Source of the DNA: Maribacter arcticus
Lineage (GTDB): Bacteria > Bacteroidota > Bacteroidia > Flavobacteriales > Flavobacteriaceae
Assembly (NCBI RefSeq): GCF_900167935.1
Contig: NZ_FUYL01000012.1
Location: forward strand, 62,001-126,000
Direction of reading: 5' to 3'
DNA: 64,000 nucleotides
Below, piece after piece: positions 37,601-46,594 of the stretch. Both the position numbers and the translations under genes were made by a program. Numbering within the stretch: position 1 is the stretch's first letter; every line of letters begins with the position of its first letter. The notes under the pieces are model-generated. The model was not told where the DNA came from and made no database searches. It was given only the letters and a program-made list of their open reading frames with translations.

Positions 37601-37796
37601 AAAGGTTATTGTTGTTGGTGACACCGGTAACGGTACCTGCACGACCACCTCTAAAAGGTCCGATAGACCTATATTCCATGCCGCTATATAGAGATTCGTC
37701 AAAGCTGACGGTGTTTTTTTTGCGTTGTGCGTTTAAATTTTGAAATGGTTGTAAACAAAATAAAGCGGTCAGTATAACTATGTAAAGCTTCTTCAT
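34656..37796 (-). CDS. Large exported VPS10/sortilin-like BNR beta-propeller protein
   Basis: 1046 aa from the ATG at 37796, which gives a proper signal peptide (MKKLYIVILTALFCLQ...); the longer frame has no signal. Residues 40 to about 750 form two seven-bladed propellers with many Asp-box repeats (STDGGDTW, SDDAGVTW, STDGGKTF, TTDEGQSW, SFDDGKSW). The C-terminal 250 residues include FlgD-like KLKLTVNGEFQEKEFSIVKD and helices. Bacteroidota homologues are annotated as glycosyl hydrolase or sortilin-like but lack a defined reaction; they are exported and may bind or degrade peptides or glycans. There is no T9SS C-terminal domain signature that I can see. Confidence 0.85.
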   Translation of the reverse strand: MKKLYIVILTALFCLQPFQNLNAQRKKNTVSFDESLYSGMEYRSIGPFRGGRAGTVTGVTNNNNLYYMGTAGGGVWKTTDAGNSWQCISDGYFGGSIGAIAVSESDPNIIYVGEGEQTLRGNVSSGKGLWKSMDAGKTWKFIGLKDSEHISRIRIHPNNPDLVYVAAIGNLWKPNETRGVFRSKDGGDNWEKVLYVSDKAGAGDLILDPNNSRIIYATTWEMKRNGYRMDSGGPDSKLFKSTDGGDTWNDISTKTGLPSSPWGIVGITISPIDSNRVWALIEADNGGLFRSDDAGVTWKKINENRALRQRAWYYTRIYADTENIDKLYVMNVSYGVSTDGGKTFTLKNAPHGDHHDLWIDPNNNNRMVIADDGGAQISNDGGNNWTTYYNQPTAQFYRIATDSIFPYRIYGAQQDNTALRISHRSSGESITERDWEPTAGGESAHLAPDPKNNQIVYGGTYKGYMNRLDHTTGQARSTNVWPDNPAGSGAEIMKYRFNWNYPVTFSKHDSNKLFAGSNFLHMTTDEGQSWKTISPDLTRSLPETIESSGGPITQDNTGAEFYSNIFVISESVLEKSVIWTGSDDGLIHVTKDNGTTWTNVTPPTSMSPKLNMINSIDPSPFHKGTVYVAATAYKFGDYTPYLYKTDNYGESWSLITNGIKDNYYTRVIRTDLVREGLLYAGTEWGMYISFDDGKSWAPFQLNLPITAIRDLHVRDNDLIVATHGRSFWIIDDLTPLHQLSSEVANSDFYLYKPDISYRMHQSGGWSEPDPKLVGKNHPDGVIINYVLNKYQESDSVQLDILQKDGTLIQRFSTSAKENKLDPTAPKQLKVKAGGNNLVWDMRYPGFKTFEGMIFYSSPNKGPKVTPGTYKLKLTVNGEFQEKEFSIVKDPRLPNTQNEYQEQFDFLIAVRDEVSKANDAIIKIRSVQKDLTYLKNKTKDNSALQQLISDYETELSVIENNIHMTKNQSSQDPLNYGIRINNRLAFLLADSQRGDYAPTQQAKQFFKEITDELNVELKNLSHLIDKQTEIVNSKVKLEDIKMISSEQ

Positions 37797-37992
37797 TTTA
37801 AAGTAGTTTGAGTTAGTTTCCATAAAAATAGAAATATTTAACATGCTTCGGTTATCGACATGGCTAAACTTTTTTATTTCTATGAAGTTCATGATTTTAC
37901 AAGGATAGTTAGGCCTATTTACAGGAAAAAATGAATGCCTGAAATTTTAAAGTTTAATTTTTAGTATACATTTGTAAGCATAAACAAGGTTG

Positions 37993-40482
37993 ATGGCGAA
38001 AAATTTAGTAATTGTTGAGTCCCCTGCAAAGGCCAAAACTATAGAGAAGTTTTTGGGAAAAGATTTTAAGGTTGAATCGAGCTTTGGTCACATTGCAGAT
38101 TTGCCTTCAAATGAGCTAGGAGTAGATGTCGAGAACGATTTCACCCCAAAGTATATAGTTGACAAGGATAAGCAGGCTCTGGTCAAAAAACTAAAGTCGC
38201 TAGCTGATAAAGCTGAAACTATCTGGCTCGCGAGTGATGAGGATCGCGAGGGAGAGGCTATTTCTTGGCATTTAGCAGAAGAACTAGGGTTAGATAAGAA
38301 GAAGACAAAGCGTATTGTCTTTAACTCCGTAACAAAAGCCGCCATTCAAAAAGCAATTGAGAACCCTAGGGAGATTAATTACAATTTGGTAAATGCCCAA
38401 CAGGCAAGACGTGTGCTTGACCGTTTGGTTGGGTATCAACTATCTCCTGTTTTATGGAAAAAAATTAAGCCAGGTCTTTCTGCTGGGCGTGTTCAATCTG
38501 TAGCAGTTCGTCTTATAGTTGAACGTGAACGTGATATTGAAGGTTTTGAGCCACAAGCAACTTTTAAGATTGCGGCAGAATTTCAAACAGAGGAAGGAAA
38601 TGTATTTTCGGCCAAGTTGAACAAAACTTTCGATACGGAAAAAGAAGCTAAGGTCTTTTTAGAGAAAAATATATCTGCTGAGTTTTCAGTAAGTAAATTA
38701 GATAAAAAACCAGCTAAAAAGTCACCATCTGCACCATTTACAACCTCTACGTTACAACAAGAGGCTTCAAGAAAACTATATTTTTCTGTAGGTAGAACCA
38801 TGCAAGTGGCACAACGATTATATGAAGCTGGGTTAATTACCTATATGAGAACGGATAGTGTAAACTTATCCAATGAAGCATTGACCGCTGCTAAAGATGC
38901 CATTGTTGAAAATTATGGTGAAAAGTATAGTCATACTAGAAATTTCACAGGTAAATCTAAAGGAGCTCAAGAGGCGCATGAAGCTATTAGGCCTACTGAG
39001 ATGACCAATCAATCCCCATCTTTAGAGCGTGATCAATCTAAATTGTATGATTTAATTTGGAAACGTACAGTTGCATCTCAAATGAGTGATGCTCAACTAG
39101 AACGTACCAATGTTAAAATTAAAGCGAATAAACATAAAGAAGAATTTACTGCAAACGGTGAGGTAATAAAATTTGATGGTTTCTTAAAAGTTTACATGGA
39201 AGGTGTAGATGATGAAGATGTAGCAGAAGAGCAAGAAGGAATGTTGCCTGCAATGAAAGAAGGAGAGTCTTTACAGAATAACTTTATTTCAGCTACCGAA
39301 CGATTTACCAGACCTCCTTACCGATTTACAGAAGCATCTTTGGTTAAGAAATTAGAAGAGTTAGGTATTGGTAGACCATCTACATATGCTCCTACTATTT
39401 CTACTATACTTAATAGAGGTTATGTTGAAAAAGGTACTATTGAAGGTACTGAACGTAAGTATCAACAATTAATCTTAGAGTCGAATAAAATTCAGGAAAA
39501 AAATCTTATAGAAAATGTAGGTTCAGATAAAGGTAAAATGGTACCAACTGATATTGGTATGATTGTTACCGATTTCTTGGTTACCAATTTCGCTAATATT
39601 TTAGATTATAATTTTACAGCTCAGGTCGAAGAAGATTTTGACGAAATAGCTTCCGGTGATGAAGATTGGAAGAAAATGATGAAAAACTTTTATAAAGATT
39701 TTCATCCAAATGTAGTTGATGTAGAAGAAAATGCGGATCGCGCCAGCGGAGAAAGAATTTTAGGAATAGACCCTAAAAGTGGAAAGCAGGTTTCGGTACG
39801 TTTGGGAAGATTCGGACCAATGGTACAAGTCGGAACTGTTGATGATGAAGAGAAACCAACTTTTGCAAGTTTGTTGCCAGAGCAGTCATTGAATACCATT
39901 ACCTATGAAGAGGCAATGGATTTATTTAAGCTTCCTAGAAAATTAGGGGTTTATGAAGGAGAAGAGGTATTGGCGAATGTCGGTAGATTTGGACCTTATG
40001 TGAAATTTGGAGAAAAATTTATTTCTATGGATAAAGGTGAAAGTGCCTTTGAGATTGAAATGGATAGGGCAATTGAGTTAATTGTTGCGAAGCAGAAAGC
40101 CGATGCGCCAATTGCAATGTATGAAGAAAAAGAAGTGACTAAGGGAGTTGGTAGATTCGGACCATTCATTAAATGGAACGGAATTTTCATTAATGTCAAC
40201 AAAAAGTATGACTATGATAATCTATCAAATGACGATATCATTGAACTTATCGAAACCAAGAAACAAAAGGAAATAGATAAGGTCGTTCAAAACTGGGAAG
40301 AAGAAGGTATTCGCATCGAGAAAGCACGATGGGGCCGTCATAATGTTCTAAAAGGAAAAATTAAGGTAGAATTGGCAAAGACTGTCGATGTAACTAAAAT
40401 GTCTTTAGAAGAAGCTCAGAAGTTAATAGAGAAAAAAACACCAAAGAAAAAGGCAAAAGCTAAACCTAAGTCAAAAAAGTAA
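37993..40482 (+). CDS. topA: DNA topoisomerase I
   Basis: 829 aa from ATG 37993 (the preceding TTG is not needed). It relaxes negative supercoils. The Toprim domain starts LVIVESPAKAKTIEKFLG, followed by SFGHIADLP and DEDREGEAISWHL. The active-site Tyr is in GLITYMRTDSVN. The C-terminal part carries several repeats of the type GRFGPYVKFG / GRFGPFIKWNG instead of Cys4 zinc fingers, typical of Bacteroidota, and a Lys-rich tail (KKKAKAKPKSKK). It lies just upstream of the arginase-like gene and the gld operon. Confidence 0.98.
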   Translation: MAKNLVIVESPAKAKTIEKFLGKDFKVESSFGHIADLPSNELGVDVENDFTPKYIVDKDKQALVKKLKSLADKAETIWLASDEDREGEAISWHLAEELGLDKKKTKRIVFNSVTKAAIQKAIENPREINYNLVNAQQARRVLDRLVGYQLSPVLWKKIKPGLSAGRVQSVAVRLIVERERDIEGFEPQATFKIAAEFQTEEGNVFSAKLNKTFDTEKEAKVFLEKNISAEFSVSKLDKKPAKKSPSAPFTTSTLQQEASRKLYFSVGRTMQVAQRLYEAGLITYMRTDSVNLSNEALTAAKDAIVENYGEKYSHTRNFTGKSKGAQEAHEAIRPTEMTNQSPSLERDQSKLYDLIWKRTVASQMSDAQLERTNVKIKANKHKEEFTANGEVIKFDGFLKVYMEGVDDEDVAEEQEGMLPAMKEGESLQNNFISATERFTRPPYRFTEASLVKKLEELGIGRPSTYAPTISTILNRGYVEKGTIEGTERKYQQLILESNKIQEKNLIENVGSDKGKMVPTDIGMIVTDFLVTNFANILDYNFTAQVEEDFDEIASGDEDWKKMMKNFYKDFHPNVVDVEENADRASGERILGIDPKSGKQVSVRLGRFGPMVQVGTVDDEEKPTFASLLPEQSLNTITYEEAMDLFKLPRKLGVYEGEEVLANVGRFGPYVKFGEKFISMDKGESAFEIEMDRAIELIVAKQKADAPIAMYEEKEVTKGVGRFGPFIKWNGIFINVNKKYDYDNLSNDDIIELIETKKQKEIDKVVQNWEEEGIRIEKARWGRHNVLKGKIKVELAKTVDVTKMSLEEAQKLIEKKTPKKKAKAKPKSKK

Positions 40483-40540
40483 TATATTTTTAGATCGAAA
40501 GATCAGTGTAATATGTTCATAATTTCTAAACCACTTATAA

Positions 40541-41698
40541 ATGGCCTTTGATTTTTTAGTTCCGGTATCGGACAAAGTTTTGGCCCATAATGAGTTACTG
40601 CCTAGTCAAGCTATTGGTAAAAATACCTATATACATACTGAAAAGGATGGCTTGCCTGTTTTGGCCAATGCCACTGTGGCTCTTTTAGGAGTTAGGGAGT
40701 CTAGAAATGCATTTGAAAAAAAACATGAGAAGTTAGACGTTTCTGGTATTCGATTGCAATTCTACAAGCTGCTAATCGGTAATTGGAACGGTACTATAGT
40801 AGATTTGGGTGATATTGAAGAAGGCGCTACTGTAGATGACACCTATTTTGTGGTTAAAGAAATAGTAGCAGGTTTATTAGAGGAGAATATTATTCCAATT
40901 ATTCTTGGTGCTACCCAGGATCTTACATACCCCGCTTATAGAGCTTTTGATGGCATTAGAGATATGATTAATCTTGTTGCCGTCGATAGTCGGTTCGATT
41001 TTGGTATCGAAGATGAAATTATATCGTCTCATTCTTATATGAGCAAAATCATTACCGATAAGCCAAACAATCTTTTTAATTTTTCAAATATTGGTTATCA
41101 AAGCTATTTCAACGCACAAGAAGAAATAGATTTAATGGAACGTTTATTTTTTGATGCTTATCGACTTGGCGAAGTAGCCAATAATATTTCTTTGGCCGAA
41201 CCGGTACTGAGAAATGCACATATGGTAAGTTTAGATTTACGGTCTGTAAAGGCAAGTGAAATTTCATTGTCGGGCAATTTTTCGCCCAATGGTTTTGACG
41301 GTCGCGAAATATGTGCCATTGCGCGATATGCGGGTATAAGCGATAAAGTCTCTGTTTTTGGCTTGTACGAGATGGAGAACACCGTACAGTCTCAACAATT
41401 AATAGCTCAAATTATATGGTACTTTATAGAAGGTATCAATTACAGAATTCAAGAATCTCCATACTCTAAAACTGAAGACTTTGTAAAGTACAATGTACCT
41501 AGCGAAGATGAAGAATTAGTGTTTTACAAAAGTTTATTAACAGAAAGATGGTGGGTAGAAGTCCCATCAATTTTTACTTCACATACTAAAGGCCATACAC
41601 CTGCGTTATTACCTTGCACCGAGAAGGATTATTTAGATGCATGTAATCAAGACATTCCTGAAAGGTGGTTTAAAGCTTATAAGAAAGGCTTTAATTAA
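40541..41698 (+). CDS. Arginase-fold protein with degraded metal site (annotated formimidoylglutamase-like)
   Basis: 385 aa of the ureohydrolase (arginase/agmatinase/formiminoglutamase) fold. The three metal-binding blocks align but are changed. GGDH is GATQ (123-126, His to Gln126). DAHxD is DSRFD (149-153, His to Arg151). SxDxD is SLDLR (230-234, Asp to Arg234). Only D149, D153 and D232 remain, so two-Mn catalysis is unlikely. It lies 58 bases after topA and 120 bases before gldK, in the same direction. A conserved non-catalytic role, perhaps linked to gliding/T9SS, is inference from position. Confidence 0.85.
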   Translation: MAFDFLVPVSDKVLAHNELLPSQAIGKNTYIHTEKDGLPVLANATVALLGVRESRNAFEKKHEKLDVSGIRLQFYKLLIGNWNGTIVDLGDIEEGATVDDTYFVVKEIVAGLLEENIIPIILGATQDLTYPAYRAFDGIRDMINLVAVDSRFDFGIEDEIISSHSYMSKIITDKPNNLFNFSNIGYQSYFNAQEEIDLMERLFFDAYRLGEVANNISLAEPVLRNAHMVSLDLRSVKASEISLSGNFSPNGFDGREICAIARYAGISDKVSVFGLYEMENTVQSQQLIAQIIWYFIEGINYRIQESPYSKTEDFVKYNVPSEDEELVFYKSLLTERWWVEVPSIFTSHTKGHTPALLPCTEKDYLDACNQDIPERWFKAYKKGFN

Positions 41699-41818
41699 CA
41701 AAAATAATTTTTAAGCATTAAAGCCTTTAATACAATATTTTATACAAAACATAGTTTTAGATGTTAGAATAAATCATTGTATTCTGAGTTTAACCATAAT
41801 CGAAATTTAACCTAAAGT

Positions 41819-43183
41819 ATGAAGAAGCTATTGTTATCCTCTATAGCGTTTGTTTTTTTACTCACGAGTTGTGGGTCTAAGACTAAAGGAGAGCTAACCG
41901 GTGTCCAGGGAAAAAAGTGGTACCCAGAAAAACCATATGGAATGGAACTTATCCCAAGAGGTTCTTTCATTATGGGTAAGAGTGAAGAAGACCAAGCAAA
42001 ATTATTGAACGCACCGACCAAAACGGTTACCGTACGTTCTTTTTACATGGACGACACAGAAATCACAAATAGTGAGTATCGTCAATTTGTAGAATGGGTA
42101 AAGGATTCTATCGTAAGAACCAAATTGGCAATATTAGCAGATGAGTTGGGTATCGGCCCTGAAGAAGGCGGTATTGGTGATTATGCATTTAAAGATGCAG
42201 ATACCACTAGAGCATCTGTTTACGACAAGTATATGCTAGATAATTATTCTGGAATGGGCGAAACCGGTTACGAAGGTAGAGCTTTGAGTAAGGATGAGGA
42301 ATTGGTCTGGAATACATCAGACTATCCAGATGAGTATTATACTGAAATAATGGATTCTATCTATTTGTCTGAAGAGGAATCTTATAACGGTCAACGTACT
42401 ATAGATGTTAAGAAATTAAAGTTCAAGTACAATTGGATGGATATCGAAGCAGCAGCACGCGCTTCTACAAAGGGTAATAAAAGCCGTAAGGAGTTTATTC
42501 GCACAGAAGAAGTGGAAATTTATCCAGATACAACTGTATGGATCAGAGATTTCTCTTATTCGTATAACGAGCCAATGCACAACGACTATTTCTGGCACGA
42601 TGCATACAGTGAATATCCTGTAGTAGGTATTACATGGCAACAAGCAAAGGCTTTTTGTAATTGGAGAACTAAATATAAGAACGACGATAACAAGAGTAGA
42701 GGTAAGCAGTTCGTTAATCAATTTAGACTTCCTACCGAAGCCGAATGGGAATATGCCGCAAGAGGTGGTATCGAAGGTGGAACATACCCTTGGGGCGGAC
42801 CTTATGTAATAAGTGATACAGGTTGTTTTATGGCTAATTTTAAACCACAACGTGGTGATTATGCCGCAGATGCCGCACTATATACAGTAGAAGCAAAATC
42901 TTATGAGCCTAACGACTTTAATATGTACAATATGGCTGGTAACGTTTCTGAATGGACGAATTCAAGTTATGACCCAAGTGCATATGATTATGTATCAACG
43001 ATGAACCCTAATGGCGGTGATCAATCGAACACTAGAAAAGTTATTAGAGGTGGTTCTTGGAAAGATGTAGCTTACTTCTTACAAGTAAGTACAAGAGATT
43101 ACGAATATGCAGATTCTGCTCGTAGTTACATAGGATTCAGAACAGTTCAAGATTACATGGGCGAAGAGGATTCTACACAATAA
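41819..43183 (+). CDS. gldK: Gliding/T9SS outer-membrane lipoprotein GldK
   Basis: 454 aa. The lipobox Cys18 (FVFLLTSC) anchors it in the outer membrane. The body is a formylglycine-generating-enzyme-like (FGE-sulfatase) domain: MELIPRGSFIMGKSEEDQ, FRLPTEAEWEYAARGG, GNVSEWTNSSYDPS and VIRGGSWKD. The redox cysteines of true FGE are not evident, as expected for GldK. With GldN it forms the periplasmic ring of the type IX secretion machine. First gene of gldKLMN. Confidence 0.97.
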   Translation: MKKLLLSSIAFVFLLTSCGSKTKGELTGVQGKKWYPEKPYGMELIPRGSFIMGKSEEDQAKLLNAPTKTVTVRSFYMDDTEITNSEYRQFVEWVKDSIVRTKLAILADELGIGPEEGGIGDYAFKDADTTRASVYDKYMLDNYSGMGETGYEGRALSKDEELVWNTSDYPDEYYTEIMDSIYLSEEESYNGQRTIDVKKLKFKYNWMDIEAAARASTKGNKSRKEFIRTEEVEIYPDTTVWIRDFSYSYNEPMHNDYFWHDAYSEYPVVGITWQQAKAFCNWRTKYKNDDNKSRGKQFVNQFRLPTEAEWEYAARGGIEGGTYPWGGPYVISDTGCFMANFKPQRGDYAADAALYTVEAKSYEPNDFNMYNMAGNVSEWTNSSYDPSAYDYVSTMNPNGGDQSNTRKVIRGGSWKDVAYFLQVSTRDYEYADSARSYIGFRTVQDYMGEEDSTQ

Positions 43184-43266
43184 ATAGAAGTAAATACAGT
43201 TTTATAATAAATTCAAATCAAATTTTAACCAAATCTTTTTTATTAAACCTTAATTAAATTAAAATC

Positions 43267-43923
43267 ATGGCACAGTCAAAATCCACAAAAAAATTATTTA
43301 ACATGGCCTACGGCCTAGGAGCATCAGTTGTAATTATTGGTGCATTATTCAAAATTCTTCACTGGGAGTTAGGTCCTTTAAACGGAGGTATTCTTCTAGC
43401 GATAGGTCTTATTACAGAAGCTCTTATATTCGCAATCAGTGCATTCGAACCAGTAGACGAAGATTTAGATTGGGCATTAGTTTACCCAGAATTAGCTGGT
43501 GCTGAAGGCAAATCTGCTCCTAAAAAAGGACAAGCTGCTGAAATAAAAGAAGCAGAAGCATCTTTATCTAAAAAATTAGACGATTTGTTAAAAGAAGCTG
43601 GTGTAGACGCAAGTCTTATGGAGAGCTTAGGTTCTAGCATCAAAAACTTTGAAGGTGCCGCTAAAGGTATCGCTCCTACAGTAGATGCAATGGAATCTAC
43701 TAAGAAGTATTCAAGTGAAATGGTTCAAGCTGCCAATCAAATGGAGTCTTTGAACAGTCTTTATAAAGTACAATTAGAAAGTGCTAGCAGACAAGCTTCA
43801 GTAAACGAAGAAGTAGTGCAAAATGCAAGTGCTCTTAAGGATCAAATGGCATCATTGTCAACTAACCTTTCTTCATTGAATGGTGTTTATGGCGGTATGT
43901 TATCTGCAATGAGTAAAAACTAA
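43267..43923 (+). CDS. gldL: T9SS motor protein GldL
   Basis: 218 aa. Two membrane helices (about 15-32 and 38-58) carry the buried charged residues expected of the GldLM proton-driven motor: His32 (ILHWELGP) and Glu51 in the second helix (GLITEALIF). A long cytoplasmic helical region with coiled-coil character follows. It converts proton motive force into rotation or conformational work for secretion and gliding. It is 83 bases after gldK and 58 bases before gldM. Confidence 0.97.
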   Translation: MAQSKSTKKLFNMAYGLGASVVIIGALFKILHWELGPLNGGILLAIGLITEALIFAISAFEPVDEDLDWALVYPELAGAEGKSAPKKGQAAEIKEAEASLSKKLDDLLKEAGVDASLMESLGSSIKNFEGAAKGIAPTVDAMESTKKYSSEMVQAANQMESLNSLYKVQLESASRQASVNEEVVQNASALKDQMASLSTNLSSLNGVYGGMLSAMSKN

Positions 43924-43981
43924 ATTGGATTTTAATAAAACCCAAGTCAATTATTAATTAAAATCTAAAAAAAATAAATCC

Positions 43982-45541
43982 ATGGCAGGAGGAAAAAATT
44001 CACCACGTCAGAAGATGGTCAACTTAATGTATTTGATCTTCATCGCAATGCTGGCACTAAACATGAGTAAAGAAGTATTAGCCGCATTCGGTATAATGAA
44101 TGAAAAGCTAGAGACTTCAAACGCAATGACAACCGCAAGTAACGAAGCGTTCTTAGGTAGTCTGGAAACTAAAGCATCTGAAGATGCAGCTAAATATGAA
44201 AAGCTGTATAAGAATGCTCAACAGATTAAAGCAATGTCTCAAGAATATTATGATTATTTAGAGTCGCTTAAATCTGGTATGACAGAAGGTATAGAAGATC
44301 CTACTGATTATGCTCGTATGGATATGTCTGATTTTTTAGATCAGAAATTATTCCAAGGAGAAAATTTATCAGAAGGCGGTAAAAAGTTCATGAGTAACTT
44401 AACCGGTTATAGAGATCAAGTTGCGGCAATTGTGCCAGCAGCCTTAAAGCAATCTGTTATCGATCGTTTCCAAACTGGAGATGAGAATGGTAAAGTTGAA
44501 AAAAGAGACGGTACCAAACAAGAATGGATCAACTATCATTATGAAGGATATCCTTTAGTAGCATCATTGGCAAAGTTAACTGCACTACAAGCAGATGTAA
44601 AAGTTACTGAAGAAGCAGCTTTAAAATCTATGTTAGAAGGTGAGTTAACAAGTCAAGTTTCTTTAAAGAATTTTGCAACATCACTTGCATCTTCTAAATC
44701 TGCATACTACACAGGTGAGAAGTACGATGGTAAGATTATCATTAGTAAAACTGATAATTCTTCTACTCCAGTAAGAGCTGAATTAACTTTAGATGGTAGA
44801 AAACTTTCAGAAGGTTCTGATTATAAATTAGAAGCAGGTGGGGTTAAAATGCTAATTGGTTCTGGTTCTGCCGGTGATCATGAAGTAAAAGGTATAATCT
44901 ACTTTAAGCAAGATGGTGAAGAAATTCCTGTAGAGGTTAATAATTCATTCGCAACAATATCTAAGCCAGGTGGCGCTTTAATCGCAGCTGATAAGATGAA
45001 TGTTGTTTACCGTGGGGTAGCAAATCCAATGTCGATTTCTATACCAGGTATTGCAAATAACAAAGTAAATGCTTCTGCACCAGGCTTAAAGTCAATAGGT
45101 GGTAGTAAGTATATTATGAACCCAGGTACTGGTAGAACAGTTACTATTAAGGCTTCAGGTACATTGCCAGATGGTGAGCCAGTTGGATCATCATTAGAAT
45201 TCAGAATTAAAGATATTCCAAGACCAGAAGGTAGTGTAAGTAAGCAGACAGGTAGTATTAAACTTCCTAAAAGAAATGTTGAAATAGCTACAATAGGTGC
45301 TGGTTTAGAAGATTTCGATTTTGATTTAAATCTTGCAGTAAGCGGGTTTAAATTTAAAGTACCAGGTCAACCAACTGTTACCGTAAGAGGAAATAAGATG
45401 GATGGTAAAGCCAAATCAGCTTTGGAACGTGCTAAAAGAGGAGATATCGTTCAAATATTTGATATCGAAGCTTATATCACAAATAATAAAAGTTACAAGT
45501 TGAAGAAAGTATCTCCAGTAGTTGTGGAGATTACAAACTAA
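43982..45541 (+). CDS. gldM: T9SS periplasm-spanning motor protein GldM
   Basis: 519 aa. A single N-terminal membrane helix (about 15-35, in NLMYLIFIAMLALNMSKEVL) pairs with GldL. The periplasmic part has the four D1-D4 domains: helical D1 to about residue 220, then Ig-like D2-D4 containing GGALIAADKMNVVYRGVANP. It transmits motor force to the GldKN ring. A GC-rich hairpin (45557-45585) separates it from gldN. Confidence 0.97.
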   Translation: MAGGKNSPRQKMVNLMYLIFIAMLALNMSKEVLAAFGIMNEKLETSNAMTTASNEAFLGSLETKASEDAAKYEKLYKNAQQIKAMSQEYYDYLESLKSGMTEGIEDPTDYARMDMSDFLDQKLFQGENLSEGGKKFMSNLTGYRDQVAAIVPAALKQSVIDRFQTGDENGKVEKRDGTKQEWINYHYEGYPLVASLAKLTALQADVKVTEEAALKSMLEGELTSQVSLKNFATSLASSKSAYYTGEKYDGKIIISKTDNSSTPVRAELTLDGRKLSEGSDYKLEAGGVKMLIGSGSAGDHEVKGIIYFKQDGEEIPVEVNNSFATISKPGGALIAADKMNVVYRGVANPMSISIPGIANNKVNASAPGLKSIGGSKYIMNPGTGRTVTIKASGTLPDGEPVGSSLEFRIKDIPRPEGSVSKQTGSIKLPKRNVEIATIGAGLEDFDFDLNLAVSGFKFKVPGQPTVTVRGNKMDGKAKSALERAKRGDIVQIFDIEAYITNNKSYKLKKVSPVVVEITN

Positions 45542-45556
45542 ATTAAATGGAATTCT

Positions 45557-45585
45557 ACCGGGTAAGCCTAACGGTCTTACCCGGT
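45557..45585 (+). promoter_or_regulatory. Intercistronic hairpin between gldM and gldN
   Basis: Arms ACCGGGTAAG and CTTACCCGGT (10 bp, perfect) around a 9-nt loop, followed by the short mixed tract TTAATTTTAAAG. It is more GC-rich than anything around it. The T-tract is weak, so it may be an attenuator or RNA-stability element rather than a full terminator. Confidence 0.6.
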
Positions 45586-45606
45586 TAATTTTAAAGTGAA
45601 TCAAAC

Positions 45607-46494
45607 ATGAATTGGAAAAATGTTTTAGTAATGGGAGCGGTAACTATGTTGCCTCTATCAATGATGGCCCAAGCAAATGTATTGAATGCTAAAAAACCCG
45701 ATGAGGTTGGTGTTCGTACAGAAGCTCAGAAAGCTGTCGATAATGACGCTCCGTTAGAATACGGTTATGTAGATGATAGGGATATACTTTGGTCTAAAAC
45801 TTTATGGGAGACCGTAGATTTAGATGAAAGAATTAATTTCCCATTATATTATCCAACAGATACTATGGATATTGGACCAGATAGAAGGTCTTTATATCAC
45901 GTTCTGATTAAAAATTTAAAGAGTGGAAAATTAGAAACTTATACAGATTCTTATTTCACTAAAAAAAGGTCTTTTAGCGATTTAAAAGATGCCTTACAGA
46001 TGGTTGATACTCTTGATTATGGGTATGAGCAAATGAATGCAGGTGAAACTGTTTCAGAAGAATATATTACTCGTAGAAATATATCAGCATCTGATATAGA
46101 AGAATATCATATTAAAGGAATTTGGTATTTTGATAAAAGACAAGGTGAGTTAAAATACCGACTTTTAGGTATTGCCCCAGTTGCCCCAGATGTAAATTTT
46201 ATGGATGATGATAATCCTGATATGGTTGAACTATTCTGGGTTTGGTTTCCAGATGCACGTGAAATACTTCATGAAGCAAAAGTTTTTAACCAACAGAATT
46301 CCGCTCAGCCTATCTCTTACGATATGTTGTTGAACGCAAGAAGGTTTAACGCAATTATCTATAAAGAGGATAATATTCAAGGTGATAGAAATATAGATGA
46401 TTATATTGCAGATAATGCTTTGTTTCAGTTATTAGAGGCTAAACGTATCAAAGAAGCTATTCGAGATAAAGAACAGGATATGTGGGCCTATTAA
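45607..46494 (+). CDS. gldN: T9SS periplasmic ring protein GldN
   Basis: 295 aa. Signal peptide to about residue 22 (AVTMLPLSMMAQA). Family landmarks include DRDILWSKTLWETVDLDERI near residue 60, EEYHIKGIWYFDKRQGELKY and FWVWFPDAREIL. It joins GldK in the large periplasmic ring and is needed for T9SS export. It lies 65 bases after gldM and ends the operon, with a terminator at 46523. Confidence 0.97.
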   Translation: MNWKNVLVMGAVTMLPLSMMAQANVLNAKKPDEVGVRTEAQKAVDNDAPLEYGYVDDRDILWSKTLWETVDLDERINFPLYYPTDTMDIGPDRRSLYHVLIKNLKSGKLETYTDSYFTKKRSFSDLKDALQMVDTLDYGYEQMNAGETVSEEYITRRNISASDIEEYHIKGIWYFDKRQGELKYRLLGIAPVAPDVNFMDDDNPDMVELFWVWFPDAREILHEAKVFNQQNSAQPISYDMLLNARRFNAIIYKEDNIQGDRNIDDYIADNALFQLLEAKRIKEAIRDKEQDMWAY

Positions 46495-46522
46495 GCTTAA
46501 TAAAACATCCAATTCAAATAAT

Positions 46523-46551
46523 AAAAACCCAATCGGAAGATTGGGTTTTTT
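46523..46551 (+). terminator. Terminator of the gldKLMN operon
   Basis: Arms AAAACCCAAT and ATTGGGTTTT around CGGAAG, followed by T's, 30 bases after the gldN stop. Confidence 0.85.
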
Positions 46552-46594
46552 GTTTTTGTAAATAAATGAATTCATTTGTCATTACCTTTGCGGC

